Shown piece after piece: positions 1-8,550 of a stretch of DNA of 64,000 bases. Source of the DNA: Mycetohabitans endofungorum. GTDB taxonomy: Bacteria; Pseudomonadota; Gammaproteobacteria; Burkholderiales; Burkholderiaceae. The stretch spans positions 2,356,001-2,420,000 of the forward strand of contig NZ_CP132744.1 in assembly GCF_037477895.1 (NCBI RefSeq), written 5' to 3'. How positions within the stretch are numbered: the first letter of the stretch is position 1; each line of letters begins with the position of its first letter. The notes below the pieces were generated by a model. It saw only the letters and a list, made by a program, of their open reading frames with translations, did not search any database and was not told where the DNA came from. Position numbers and translations under genes: made by a program.

Positions 1-2169
1 GTTGTTGCCCGCCGCGGTCTTGAGCAGGTTGTATGAAATATTGGCTGCATCGACGTTGGGCAGGACCAACAGGTTTGCGTCACCCTCGAGCGTCGCCTCC
101 GGCAGCACGAACTTGCGCAGGTTCGCGTCGAGCGCGACATCGCCATGCATTTCACCGTCGATCTGCAGTTGCGGGGCGCGCTGCTGCAGCAACGCGAGCG
201 TGTCGCGCATCTTCTTGGCGCTGGGCGCGTTACTCGAACCGAAATTGGAGTGGGACAGCAGGGCAATCTTCGGTTCGATGCCGAAACGACGCACCTCGTC
301 CGCGGCCATCAACGTGATCTCGACCAGTTCCTCCGGTGTCGGGTCGACGTTCACATGCGTGTCGACTAGGAAGATCTGCCGGTTCGGCAACACCAGGCAG
401 TTCATCGCCGCGTAAACCGAGCAGCCGGCGCGCTTGCCGATGACCTGGTCGATGAAGTGCAAGTGCCGGTGCGTGGTCGAAATCGTACCGCAGATCATCC
501 CGTCGGCTTCGCCCTTGAGCACCAGCATTGAGCCGATCAGCGTGGTGCGCCGCCGCATTTCGACTTTCGCCAGCTGCTGCGTAATGCCTTTACGCGCCAT
601 CATCTTGAAGTACGTCTGCCAGAAATCGCGGTAGCGCTCGTCGTAGTCGGTATTGACGATCGTAAAATCCTGTCCTGCCACAAGGCGCAGCCCGTAGCGC
701 GCGATGCGCTGCTCGATCACCGCCGGTCGTCCGATCAGGATGGGCTTGGCCAGTCGCTCGTCGACCACAATCTGTACCGCGCGCAGAATGCGCTCCTCCT
801 CGCCCTCGGCGAACACGATGCGCTTCTTGTCCGCGTCAATGCTGCGCGCGATTTGGAAGACCGGCTTCATCGTCGTGCCGCTGTGATACACGAATTGCTG
901 CAGATGCTGCCTGTAAGCGTCCATATCCTCGATCGGCCGCGTTGCGACGCCACAATCCATTGCAGCCTGCGCGACCGCCGGCGCGACTTTCACGATCAAC
1001 CGCGGATCGAACGGTTTCGGAATCAGGTACTCGGGACCGAACGTCAAATCTTGGATCCCGTACGCCGTCGCCACGATGTCGCTTTGTTCCTGGCGCGCCA
1101 GTTCGGCGATTGCGTTGACCGCGGCGATTTCCATCTCCTTGGTGATCGTCGTCGCGCCGGCATCGAGCGCGCCGCGAAAAATGAACGGGAAACACAGGAC
1201 GTTATTGACCTGGTTCGGATAATCGGTGCGGCCAGTCGCCAGGATTGCGTCGGGACGCACCTCGAGCGCGACCTCCGGCAGGATTTCGGGCGTCGGGTTG
1301 GCCAGCGCCAGGATCAGCGGCCGGGCCGCCATCTGTTTGACCATGTCCGGCTTGAGCACGCCGCCGGCGGACAAACCGAGGAACACGTCCGCGCCACCGA
1401 TCACATCGGACAGCGTGCGCGCGTCGGTGACCTGCGCGAACAGCGCCTTGTCCGGATCCATCAGCTCCGTGCGGCCCTCGTAGACGACGCCGGCCAGGTC
1501 TGTGACAAATACGTTCTTGCGCTTCAGCCCCATGTCGAGCAGCAGGTTCAGGCATGCCAGTGCCGCGGCACCCGCGCCGCTGGCTACCACCTTCACCTCG
1601 CCGAGCGACTTGCCGACGACCTTCAGCCCGTTGGTCACCGCCGCGGCCACCACGATCGCCGTGCCATGCTGGTCGTCGTGGAATACTGGGATCTTCATCC
1701 GCTTGCGGCACTCACGCTCGACCGTGAAGCAATCCGGCGCCTTAATGTCCTCCAGGTTAATCCCCCCGAAGGTCGGCTCCAGCGCGGCGATCACCTCGAT
1801 CAGCTTTTGCGGGTCCTTTTCATTTAGTTCGATGTCGAACACGTCGATGCCGGCAAACTTCTTAAACAGCACGGCCTTGCCTTCCATGACCGGCTTGGCC
1901 GCAAGCGGGCCGATATCGCCCAAGCCCAGCACGGCCGTGCCGTTCGACACCACGCCCACCAAATTGCTGCGTGCGGTGAAGCGCGCTGCGTTGAGCGGAT
2001 TAGCCACGATTTCCTCGCACGCCGCCGCCACGCCTGGCGAATAGGCCAGCGCGAGATCGCGCTGATTAATCATTTGCTTGGTGGGCGCGATAGCGATCTT
2101 CCCGGGGGTCGGGAATTCGTGATAATCAAGCGCAGCTTCACGCAGCTTGCTATTGGTCGGTGTGGACAT
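1..2169 (-). CDS. maeB: NADP-dependent malic enzyme with phosphotransacetylase domain (3' end beyond window)
   Basis: Oxidatively decarboxylates malate to pyruvate, making NADPH in the cytosol. 723 codons are visible from an ATG at 2169 (MSTPTNSKLREAALDYHEFP), and the frame is still open at position 1. The family is usually about 760 residues, so only the C-terminal tail is missing. Residues 1 to about 165 are the malic N-domain (LALAYSPGVAAACEEI, GDIGPLAAKPVMEGKAVLF, HDDQHGTA) and about 166-405 the NAD(P)-binding domain (VVASGAGAAALACLNLLL). From about 430 on there is a phosphate acetyl/butyryl-transferase domain (RIVFAEGEEERILRA, LIGRP). In MaeB that domain is thought to be regulatory rather than catalytic. 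It diverges from thiL. Confidence 0.96.
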   Translation of the reverse strand, partial: MSTPTNSKLREAALDYHEFPTPGKIAIAPTKQMINQRDLALAYSPGVAAACEEIVANPLNAARFTARSNLVGVVSNGTAVLGLGDIGPLAAKPVMEGKAVLFKKFAGIDVFDIELNEKDPQKLIEVIAALEPTFGGINLEDIKAPDCFTVERECRKRMKIPVFHDDQHGTAIVVAAAVTNGLKVVGKSLGEVKVVASGAGAAALACLNLLLDMGLKRKNVFVTDLAGVVYEGRTELMDPDKALFAQVTDARTLSDVIGGADVFLGLSAGGVLKPDMVKQMAARPLILALANPTPEILPEVALEVRPDAILATGRTDYPNQVNNVLCFPFIFRGALDAGATTITKEMEIAAVNAIAELARQEQSDIVATAYGIQDLTFGPEYLIPKPFDPRLIVKVAPAVAQAAMDCGVATRPIEDMDAYRQHLQQFVYHSGTTMKPVFQIARSIDADKKRIVFAEGEEERILRAVQIVVDERLAKPILIGRPAVIEQRIARYGLRLVAGQDFTIVNTDYDERYRDFWQTYFKMMARKGITQQLAKVEMRRRTTLIGSMLVLKGEADGMICGTISTTHRHLHFIDQVIGKRAGCSVYAAMNCLVLPNRQIFLVDTHVNVDPTPEELVEITLMAADEVRRFGIEPKIALLSHSNFGSSNAPSAKKMRDTLALLQQRAPQLQIDGEMHGDVALDANLRKFVLPEATLEGDANLLVLPNVDAANISYNLLKTAAGNN

Positions 2170-2342
2170 AATGGCTTGGCAGTGCGGATTAAAATGCATG
2201 TTTGAGCCGCATTGTAACGTCACTGGCGGACCCTGGACGGGTGCTGTCCGATTGCCCGATTGCCGCCGCAGTGACGGCACCGTGCAGCCGCGTCGTGCAC
2301 GACGCGGCGTGCATCCCTGCCATGCAAGCTTCGTCCCGCATC

Positions 2343-3368
2343 ATGCCGACATTCTTATCTGAATTCAGCCTTATTGATCGCTATTTCGCCCGGCACGAGC
2401 AACCACGCCGCGACGCCGTGCTGGGGATCGGCGACGATTGCGCGTTACTTGCCGGGCGGCCCGGGCACGAATTGGCGGTGTCCACCGACATGCTGATCGA
2501 AGGGCGCCACTTCTTCGCCGACGTCCCGCCGGCGACGCTGGGGCACAAGGCTCTGGCGGTCAACTTGTCGGACCTCGCCGCCATGGGCGCCGAACCGCGC
2601 GCGTTCACGCTGGCGCTGGCGCTGCCGGATGCTGGCGCGGCGCGCCAGGACTGGCTCGAGGCATTTGCGCACGGACTGTTCGCGCTAGCCGGTCGCCACG
2701 GCTGCGAGTTGGTCGGTGGCGACACCACCGCAGGGCCGCTGAACATCTGCATCACCGTGTTCGGCGACGTGCCCAGCGGCCAGGCACTGCGCCGCGACAC
2801 CGCCCAGCCCGGCGACGACATTTGGGTGTCTGGCACGCTGGGCGACGCGCGACTGGCGCTGGGCGCGCTGCGCGGCGAATGGCCGCTCGCCGCGCACGCG
2901 CTGCCCACGTTACGTCATGCGCTGCAGATGCCCGAACCCCGGATCTCGCTCGGCATCGCGCTAAGGGGCATCGCGCACGCCGCGCTCGACCTGTCCGATG
3001 GGTTGGCCGGAGACTTGGCACACATTCTAAAGCGTTCTAATGTGGCCGCGCGCGTGGACGTCGACGCGCTGCCGCGCTCGGCCGCCCTGCGTGCGCAGCC
3101 CCTGTCGATCCAACGCCGTTGCACGATTGAGGGCGGCGACGACTACGAGCTGTGCTTCACCGCGCCGCCCAGCCAGCGCGACACGCTGCTCGCGCTCGCC
3201 GCACGCATCGGCGTGCCGCTTACACGGATAGGTACAATAGACGCCCTTGCCGATCCGCCCGCGGGTAACACCACCGCCATCGACTCGCACGCGGTGCATT
3301 GGTACGATGCGTCCGGCAGTCCGATCGGCACAACTTGGCGCAGTTTTGACCATTTCCATGCACAATGA
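2343..3368 (+). CDS. thiL: Thiamine-monophosphate kinase
   Basis: Phosphorylates thiamine monophosphate to thiamine diphosphate, the last step of cofactor synthesis. 341 residues, the usual length, with the AIRS/PurM-like ATP-binding fold. Visible signatures are VLGIGDDCALL near the N-terminus, the STDMLIEGRHF metal/nucleotide loop, LVGGDTTAGP, LDLSDGLAGDLAHIL and EGGDDYELCFTAPP. The ATG at 2343 (MPTFLSEFSLIDRYF) aligns with the family start; the frame is open further upstream with an ATG at 2322. The stop overlaps the pgpA start by 11 bp, so the two are probably translationally coupled. No TPP riboswitch is evident upstream. Confidence 0.95.
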   Translation: MPTFLSEFSLIDRYFARHEQPRRDAVLGIGDDCALLAGRPGHELAVSTDMLIEGRHFFADVPPATLGHKALAVNLSDLAAMGAEPRAFTLALALPDAGAARQDWLEAFAHGLFALAGRHGCELVGGDTTAGPLNICITVFGDVPSGQALRRDTAQPGDDIWVSGTLGDARLALGALRGEWPLAAHALPTLRHALQMPEPRISLGIALRGIAHAALDLSDGLAGDLAHILKRSNVAARVDVDALPRSAALRAQPLSIQRRCTIEGGDDYELCFTAPPSQRDTLLALAARIGVPLTRIGTIDALADPPAGNTTAIDSHAVHWYDASGSPIGTTWRSFDHFHAQ

Positions 3369-3918
3369 CTCTTCCCACTCCGATGCGCACCCGCCGCACG
3401 TCACGCCGGTGACCCTACTCGGCCCCGACGCCGCGCCGCGCTCGCGCGCCACCGTGCGATTCATGTTGTCCCATCCGCTGCACGTGTTGTCGTTCGGCTT
3501 TGGCAGCGGCCTGTCGCCGGTGATGCCCGGTACGGTCGGGACCCTGTTCGGTTGGGTGTCGTTCATCGCATTAAATCCGTACCTGAGCATCGTGCAATGG
3601 TGGATGCTGATTGTTGTCGGCTTTGTCGCCGGATGCGGCTTCACCGGCTTCACGGCACGACGCATGGGCGTGAAGGATCCGGGCGCGGCGGTTTGGGACG
3701 AGATCGTTGCGATCTGGCTGGTGCTGCTATTCGTCACGCCGGCGAACTTTGCCGGCCAACTCGGCGCGTTCCTGACATTCCGCTTTTTCGACATGGTCAA
3801 GCCGCCGCCGATCCGCTATTTCGACAAGCGGTTGTCAGGCGGCTTTGGCATCATGTTCGACGATATCGTCGCGGCATTCTTCACCTTGCTCGTCATCGCG
3901 CTGGTACGCTCGCTTTGA
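3358..3918 (+). CDS. pgpA: Phosphatidylglycerophosphatase A
   Basis: Inner-membrane phosphatase that converts phosphatidylglycerophosphate to phosphatidylglycerol. 186 residues. The PgpA landmarks are GSGLSPVMPGTVGTL at about residues 44-58, VWDEIVAIWLVLLF, RFFDMVKPPPIRYFD and the C-terminal IMFDDIVAAFFTLL, with several hydrophobic membrane segments between them. The first 35 residues are polar (His, Asp and Pro rich) and lie outside the conserved domain, so a slightly later start cannot be excluded. The ATG at 3358 overlaps the thiL stop. pncC follows 70 bp downstream on the same strand. Confidence 0.93.
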   Translation: MHNDSSHSDAHPPHVTPVTLLGPDAAPRSRATVRFMLSHPLHVLSFGFGSGLSPVMPGTVGTLFGWVSFIALNPYLSIVQWWMLIVVGFVAGCGFTGFTARRMGVKDPGAAVWDEIVAIWLVLLFVTPANFAGQLGAFLTFRFFDMVKPPPIRYFDKRLSGGFGIMFDDIVAAFFTLLVIALVRSL

Positions 3919-3988
3919 CGCGTCACGACAGCATGCATGCGATGATGGCCGTGGTTTTCCCTTGCTAGCTAACAACAAGTTTAATTCG

Positions 3989-4489
3989 ATGGCAACTGAC
4001 ACGGTAGTCCACCAACTTGCGATTCGCGTTAGCAACCGCTTACGCGACGAGCGCCTGATGCTCGTCACCGCGGAATCGTGCACCGGCGGCATGGTCGCGA
4101 CGGCGATCACCGACATTCCGGGCAGCAGCGGCTGGTTCGAGCGGGGCTTCGTGACCTATTCGAACCTGGCCAAAACCGAGATGATTGGCGTGCCGGCCGA
4201 CATGATCGAGCGCCACGGTGCGGTCAGCGAGCCTGTGGCGCGTGCGATGGCCGAAGGCGCATTGCGCAACAGCCGCGCGCAACTCGCGCTGTCGATTACC
4301 GGCGTGGCCGGCCCGGACGGCGGCAGCGAGACCAAGCCGGTGGGCACCGTCGTGTTTGCGTGGACAAACCGATTGCATACGGTTAGCGAGATCCAGCTAT
4401 TGCGCGGGGATCGCGGCCAGATTCGCAAGCAGGCGGCGGCGCACGCGTTGCGCGGGCTACTCAAGCTATTGGACGAAAAAGAACACTGA
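3989..4489 (+). CDS. pncC: Nicotinamide-nucleotide amidase (CinA C-terminal domain protein)
   Basis: Deamidates NMN to nicotinate mononucleotide in the pyridine nucleotide salvage cycle. 166 residues, a stand-alone CinA C-terminal domain without the N-terminal molybdopterin-binding-like half. The family signature is clear: AESCTGGMVATAITDIPGSS (catalytic Ser in SCTGG), GFVTYSNLAKTEMIGV (Lys) and SITGVAGPDGGSETKPVGTV. The ATG at 3989 gives MATDTVVHQLAIRVS; the frame is open upstream but that part is not family-like. It is the third gene of the thiL-pgpA-pncC group and converges on pyrF across 36 bp. Confidence 0.94.
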   Translation: MATDTVVHQLAIRVSNRLRDERLMLVTAESCTGGMVATAITDIPGSSGWFERGFVTYSNLAKTEMIGVPADMIERHGAVSEPVARAMAEGALRNSRAQLALSITGVAGPDGGSETKPVGTVVFAWTNRLHTVSEIQLLRGDRGQIRKQAAAHALRGLLKLLDEKEH

Positions 4490-4525
4490 GCGAGCCGTCG
4501 CCGGCAAGCGCGTCCCGTCGGCCCG

Positions 4526-5338
4526 TTAGCGATGAGCGTTGATCGCGTCGCGCGTGGCGCGCGCAGCATCGGCCGCAGCCGATGTGAAGTCCTCGCCGCT
4601 GCGCGCGTACAGAATCGCGCGCGACGAGTTGATCATCATGCCAGTGCCGTCGGTCGTGCGACCGGCATTGACCGTCGCCCCAATGTCGCCGCCTTGCGCG
4701 CCGATTCCCGGGATCAGCAGCGGCATCGTACCGACGAGCTGGCGCACCGCATCAATCTCCTTCGGGAACGTCGCGCCCACCACCAGCCCGAGCTGTCCGC
4801 TGGTATTCCATTGCTCAGCGGCAAGCGCTGCCACGTGCTGGTACAGAGGCCGCCCCCCAATGTTGAGGAATTGCAAGTCCGAGCCGCCCTGATTCGACGT
4901 GCGACACAGCACGATCACGCCCTTGTCCCGATACTCGAGATACGGCTCGATCGAGTCGAACCCCAGATAAGGGTTGACCGTCACCGCGTCTGCGCGATAT
5001 CGCTCGAACGCTTCGCGCGCGTACTGCTCCGCGGTGCTGCCGATGTCGCCGCGTTTGGCATCCAGCACTACCGGCAGCCCTGGGTGCCGCGCGTGGATGT
5101 GCGCGATCAACGCCTCGAGTTGCTCTTCCGCGCGGTGTGCGGCGAAATAGGCGATCTGCGGCTTAAATGCGCTCGCATAGGGCGCGGTGGCGTCGACGAT
5201 CTCGCGGCAGAACGTGAAGATGGCATCGGCGCGCCCAGCCAGATGCGGCGGAAAGCGCGATGGCTCGGGGTCAAGCCCGACGCACAGCAACGATTGCGTG
5301 CGCTGCCAGGCACGCTCCAGGGTAGCAATGAAGGACAT
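4526..5338 (-). CDS. pyrF: Orotidine 5'-phosphate decarboxylase (type 2)
   Basis: Decarboxylates OMP to UMP, the last step of de novo pyrimidine synthesis. 270 residues, matching the longer type 2 PyrF family. Landmarks are [25 protein letters not shown] and the catalytic block [20 protein letters not shown] (Lys and Asp). Further along come [29 protein letters not shown] and [13 protein letters not shown]. The ATG at 5338 ([15 protein letters not shown]) is preferred over the in-frame upstream start at 5359. It lies downstream of aroE on the same strand, separated by 153 bp that hold a gene relic. Confidence 0.95.
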   Translation of the reverse strand: MSFIATLERAWQRTQSLLCVGLDPEPSRFPPHLAGRADAIFTFCREIVDATAPYASAFKPQIAYFAAHRAEEQLEALIAHIHARHPGLPVVLDAKRGDIGSTAEQYAREAFERYRADAVTVNPYLGFDSIEPYLEYRDKGVIVLCRTSNQGGSDLQFLNIGGRPLYQHVAALAAEQWNTSGQLGLVVGATFPKEIDAVRQLVGTMPLLIPGIGAQGGDIGATVNAGRTTDGTGMMINSSRAILYARSGEDFTSAAADAARATRDAINAHR

Positions 5339-5419
5339 GGTCGAATCTGCAAGAAGCACCGCGAACGACGCGGCGGGCGGACCCGTATTCTACTTGCTTA
5401 TACGGACGGCCCAGCGCGC

Positions 5420-5479
5420 TCACGCCCAGCCTCCATCGACAATGAACTGCTGCGCGGTGAACAGAATGCACGAGGCCAT
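5420..5479 (-). pseudogene. C-terminal remnant of a short-chain dehydrogenase/reductase (SDR)
   Basis: Read on the minus strand from 5479, the sequence encodes MASCILFTAQQFIVDGGWA and then a TGA at 5420-5422. This is the hallmark C-terminus of SDR oxidoreductases, which typically end ..AS-x-x-TAQ/TGQ-x-x-VDGG-x. Only about 20 codons remain. They start four codons after the aroE stop (5492-5494), in the same reading frame, so the rest of the gene was presumably lost in a deletion that fused its tail to the aroE 3' flank. The match is by eye on a short motif and cannot assign the substrate. The length rules out a functional enzyme. Confidence 0.6.
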
Positions 5480-5491
5480 CCGCGCGCGCGC

Positions 5492-6370
5492 CTACAGCGA
5501 CGCGCGCAGCGCCGCGAGCACCGGAGCCGGGTCGGGACGCACGCCACGCCAAACAAAGAACGATTCCGCGGCCTGCCGCACGAGCATTCCGAGGCCATCG
5601 ACAGTGCGCGCGCCCAGGCGTGCTGCATGCTGCATGAACACCGTGGGCCCGGCTGCATACATCATATCGTACGCAAGTGTACGTGGGCCGACGCACGCCG
5701 CTGCGAATACCGGTACGGCCCCATCGAGGCTGCCAGCGGTCGCGTTAATCACGATATCGTAGACGCCGTGCTCCACGCCCGGCGCGCCGCCTTCCAATGT
5801 GCAGCCCACCGCCCGGGCAGACGCTGCAAAGCGCTCGATCAGCTCGGCCGTGCGCACCGCAGTCCGGTTAACGATCGTCAGCGCGTGGGGCCGGCGCTCC
5901 AGTAAAGGCAGGATCACGCCGCGCGCCGCGCCGCCCGCGCCGAGCAACAGCACACGCGCGCCGCTGAGCGCGACACACGGCTGCGCTTCGACGTCGGTGA
6001 CCAGTCCGACGCCATCGGTGTTGTCGCCCAAGATCTCGATGCGACCACCGTCCACGCGGTCAAAGCGCAACGTATTAACCGCCCCGGCCGCCTCTGCCCG
6101 CGCGGAACGTCGTGTCGCCAACGCATAGGCCTGCAGCTTGAACGGCACCGTGACGTTCAACCCGCGCCCGCCGGCCGACATGAAAGCGTCCACGGCCTGC
6201 GCGAAGCTGTCCACCGGTGCAAGAATCCGGTCGTATTCGACCGGCTCGCCCGTCTGCTGGGCAAAGTTCGCATGGATAACCGGCGACTTGCTATGCGCGA
6301 CTGGGTTGCCGATCACCGCGTAGCGGTCCGGACCCTGGTCACCCGGCGCAGGCGCTGGCGGCGCGTTCAT
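5492..6370 (-). CDS. aroE: Shikimate dehydrogenase (NADP+)
   Basis: Reduces 3-dehydroshikimate to shikimate in aromatic amino acid and chorismate synthesis. 292 residues. Landmarks are YAVIGNPVAHSKSPVIHANF (shikimate-binding SKS), NVTVPFKLQAYAL (catalytic Lys), NTDGVGLVTD and the NADP-binding VLLLGAGGAARGVILPLLE with NRT downstream. Near the C-terminus is GLGMLVRQAAESFFVWRGV. The start ATG overlaps the stop of the upstream RNB gene by 4 bp, indicating translational coupling. The first 14 residues are Pro/Ala rich and not part of the fold. aroQ of the same pathway lies in this window near 12.3 kb. Confidence 0.95.
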   Translation of the reverse strand: MNAPPAPAPGDQGPDRYAVIGNPVAHSKSPVIHANFAQQTGEPVEYDRILAPVDSFAQAVDAFMSAGGRGLNVTVPFKLQAYALATRRSARAEAAGAVNTLRFDRVDGGRIEILGDNTDGVGLVTDVEAQPCVALSGARVLLLGAGGAARGVILPLLERRPHALTIVNRTAVRTAELIERFAASARAVGCTLEGGAPGVEHGVYDIVINATAGSLDGAVPVFAAACVGPRTLAYDMMYAAGPTVFMQHAARLGARTVDGLGMLVRQAAESFFVWRGVRPDPAPVLAALRASL

Positions 6371-8475
6371 TGCGCCACCTCACCATCATTGCGCGTGTGT
6401 GTCACGTCGCCGCGAACGGCCGCGCCCGCGTCCGGCTGTGCATTATCCGGTTGCGCCAGCGTATCGGCCGCGTCGCCTAACGCCTGGACGTCATCACCCA
6501 CCGCGGCTTCCATGTCCGTTCCGCTGTCCGTGTCCAGCGCCGTATCCGCGTCCTCATTCGTCTCGTCGCCGCCCGTCACGCGCGCCACGTCCAGCACCTC
6601 TATGAGCCGGCACGACGCCTCCACGCGCAGCTCGTCAATCGCCATCACCTCGAGCAGCACACGCGTGCCGCGCGCCTGCACGCCCAACCCCGGCACGTGC
6701 AACAGCAGCGGGACTTCCTCGAGTCGCACGACGTCGTCCTTGACGATCGTGGCCACCACCCGATCGCGCTGTTCTTGCTTCAGCCAACGCAGACACCAGA
6801 AATGTTCCATGCGCCGCTGATGGTCAGCATACGCGGTATAGGTTTCGTCAAAGTGCTGCACAATGGCGTATAGGTCTGCGTCCTTCGGCTTGAACGGCGC
6901 GGCCAGCTTCGCGGTGACACCATGTCGGACACACGCCAGCAGCTGCCACTGATTCACCAAGTCAACATACCGGCGCAGCGGCGAGGTACTCCACGCATAC
7001 TGCGTCACGCCAAGCCCTTCGTGCGGCGCCGGCGTGGTCTGCATCCGCGTGCGATTTGGGCCGAACGCGCGCTGCGCACGATAAATGCCCGGCACGCCAT
7101 GCTCATGCAAAAACGCGCCCCAGCGGCTGTTAGCTAGGATCGCCAGTTCCGCGACGATCAGGTCCAACGGCGAACCGCGACGGCGCGGCGTGATGCTGAC
7201 ATGCTCGCCGTCAACGTAGAAATTGTAGTCAACGTTGCGCGGCACCTCGCGCCTGAGACCGTAGCCAATGCGCGCCTGCTGACGTCGCTCGTACAGTGTC
7301 TTGGCAAAGGGCCACAGCACCGCAATTTCGTCTTTGTGCGGGTAGTCACCGGTGCCGGCCTCGAGCGTCTGCTCGGTGATGATCTCGTCCAACACGTTGT
7401 GCCGCAGGTTGCTGAGCACATGCACGCGCTCGGCCACCGTCTCGGTCATCACGATGTCCTGTGTGGCGGTGTCGATGATCAGGTACAGCGACAACGCCGG
7501 CCGCAATCCGCCTTCCTTCAAGGTGAACGTGTCAACGAAATCGTCCGGCAACATCGTGATCTTGTCGCCCGGCATGTAGACGGTCGACAGGCGCGCGCGC
7601 GCGATCGCGTCCACGGCGTCGCCGCGCTCGATGCCCAGCGCGGGCGCCGCGATGTGAATACCAATCCTGGCGCGCCCGTCCGACAGGCGCTGAACCGAGA
7701 AGGCGTCATCGATCTCGGTGGTGGTCACATCGTCGACAGAAAACGCCTGCACGCCGATCGCCTCACCCAGGTCCTCCGGCAACGGACCCGCGTTCAACGC
7801 GGGGAAACCGGTACCGTGCGGAAAGTACTCGGACAGGAACCGCGCTTCGTGCAACGCGCGTGCCGACGGGATGCCGCCGACATCCAGCATCAGTTGCGCG
7901 GCCGACTTGCCCAATGCGAGTGCGGCCGCTTCCAGCGCCTTGTATTCAATCGAATTCTTGTCCGCCCGCGTGAGCAAGCCGAGCACCTTGCCATCGAACG
8001 CGGCAGGCAGCCTACCGGCCTTAAGTTCGTCCTCGTACTGCTGCTGCACGATCGCCTGTTGGCGCCGCCGCTCCAGCGCTGCGAGCGCCATTTTCAATTG
8101 CTCTTCGGGCGCGCGCTGGTACTGTCCCCGTCCCTTGCGTCGGAAGTAGACCGGCGAGCCGTGCATGCAAAGTACCAGCGCGCTCTTTTGTACGGGATCC
8201 GGCGTACCACCGAAATAGTCATTGGCCAGGTCGGTGAAGCGAAACTCGTCCGGCGGAGAGATTTCCCACAGGAAATCCAGGTCGATTTCCTTCGCCGCCG
8301 CATCGGCCTGCTGAATCAGCTCGGCGGCGCTCGGGCTGTCGAACTCGATTAGCACGTCCTTGCTGCGAACCTTGGCGCGACGCCCACCCGGCAACTCGAC
8401 CTGGAACGCGTCACCTTGCCGATTCAATACCGTGCCAGCCTTAAAACTGCCGGATTCCTCAAAAAAAACGTTCAC
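6367..8475 (-). CDS. RNB-domain exoribonuclease (RNase II/R family)
   Basis: Predicted 3'-5' exoribonuclease, 702 residues. The RNB catalytic core lies at roughly residues 240-540: TTTEIDDAFSVQRLSDGRAR, VYMPGDKITMLPDDF, LKEGGLRPALSLYLIID and the RNA-contact region YAWSTSPLRRYVDLVNQWQL. In the first active-site cluster the usual D-x-D-D reads E-I-D-D, so one metal-site Asp is replaced by Glu. No clear S1 domain is visible. The last 60-70 residues are a low-complexity acidic tail rich in Asp, Glu, Ala and Thr. It is probably cotranscribed with the upstream hydrolase and with aroE (4-bp overlap). Neither a strict rnb nor an rnr name is justified. Confidence 0.85.
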   Translation of the reverse strand: MNVFFEESGSFKAGTVLNRQGDAFQVELPGGRRAKVRSKDVLIEFDSPSAAELIQQADAAAKEIDLDFLWEISPPDEFRFTDLANDYFGGTPDPVQKSALVLCMHGSPVYFRRKGRGQYQRAPEEQLKMALAALERRRQQAIVQQQYEDELKAGRLPAAFDGKVLGLLTRADKNSIEYKALEAAALALGKSAAQLMLDVGGIPSARALHEARFLSEYFPHGTGFPALNAGPLPEDLGEAIGVQAFSVDDVTTTEIDDAFSVQRLSDGRARIGIHIAAPALGIERGDAVDAIARARLSTVYMPGDKITMLPDDFVDTFTLKEGGLRPALSLYLIIDTATQDIVMTETVAERVHVLSNLRHNVLDEIITEQTLEAGTGDYPHKDEIAVLWPFAKTLYERRQQARIGYGLRREVPRNVDYNFYVDGEHVSITPRRRGSPLDLIVAELAILANSRWGAFLHEHGVPGIYRAQRAFGPNRTRMQTTPAPHEGLGVTQYAWSTSPLRRYVDLVNQWQLLACVRHGVTAKLAAPFKPKDADLYAIVQHFDETYTAYADHQRRMEHFWCLRWLKQEQRDRVVATIVKDDVVRLEEVPLLLHVPGLGVQARGTRVLLEVMAIDELRVEASCRLIEVLDVARVTGGDETNEDADTALDTDSGTDMEAAVGDDVQALGDAADTLAQPDNAQPDAGAAVRGDVTHTRNDGEVAQ

Positions 8476-8499
8476 TCGGTACTCTCGAAACGTGAAGGC

Positions 8500-8532
8500 C
8501 GCACGCGGCGGCCGAGGGCAGCGCCGCGTGCG
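8500..8532. repeat. Perfect 11-bp inverted repeat between hydrolase and RNB gene
   Basis: CGCACGCGGCG at 8500-8510 is perfectly repeated in inverse at 8522-8532, with an 11-nt loop. In the minus-strand transcript this very stable GC hairpin lies between the hydrolase stop (8551) and the RNB start (8475). No uridine run follows at once, so it is more likely an mRNA processing or stability element than a simple terminator. Confidence 0.6.
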
Positions 8533-8550
8533 CCGCCCGGGGGTCCAGTC

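Noticed and set aside
853..1827. Long open frame on + opposite maeB (325 codons)
   Set aside because: Antisense to a clearly coding malic enzyme. Its Arg/His/Gln-rich translation is the usual mirror of GC-rich coding DNA.
2170..2342. Possible TPP riboswitch upstream of thiL
   Set aside because: I could not find the conserved thi-box elements in the 173-bp gap, and thiL is not usually riboswitch controlled.
4532..5905. Open frame of over 450 codons on + opposite pyrF and aroE
   Set aside because: Runs across two genes and the SDR relic, is Arg/Ala rich, and has no family motif. A shadow frame.
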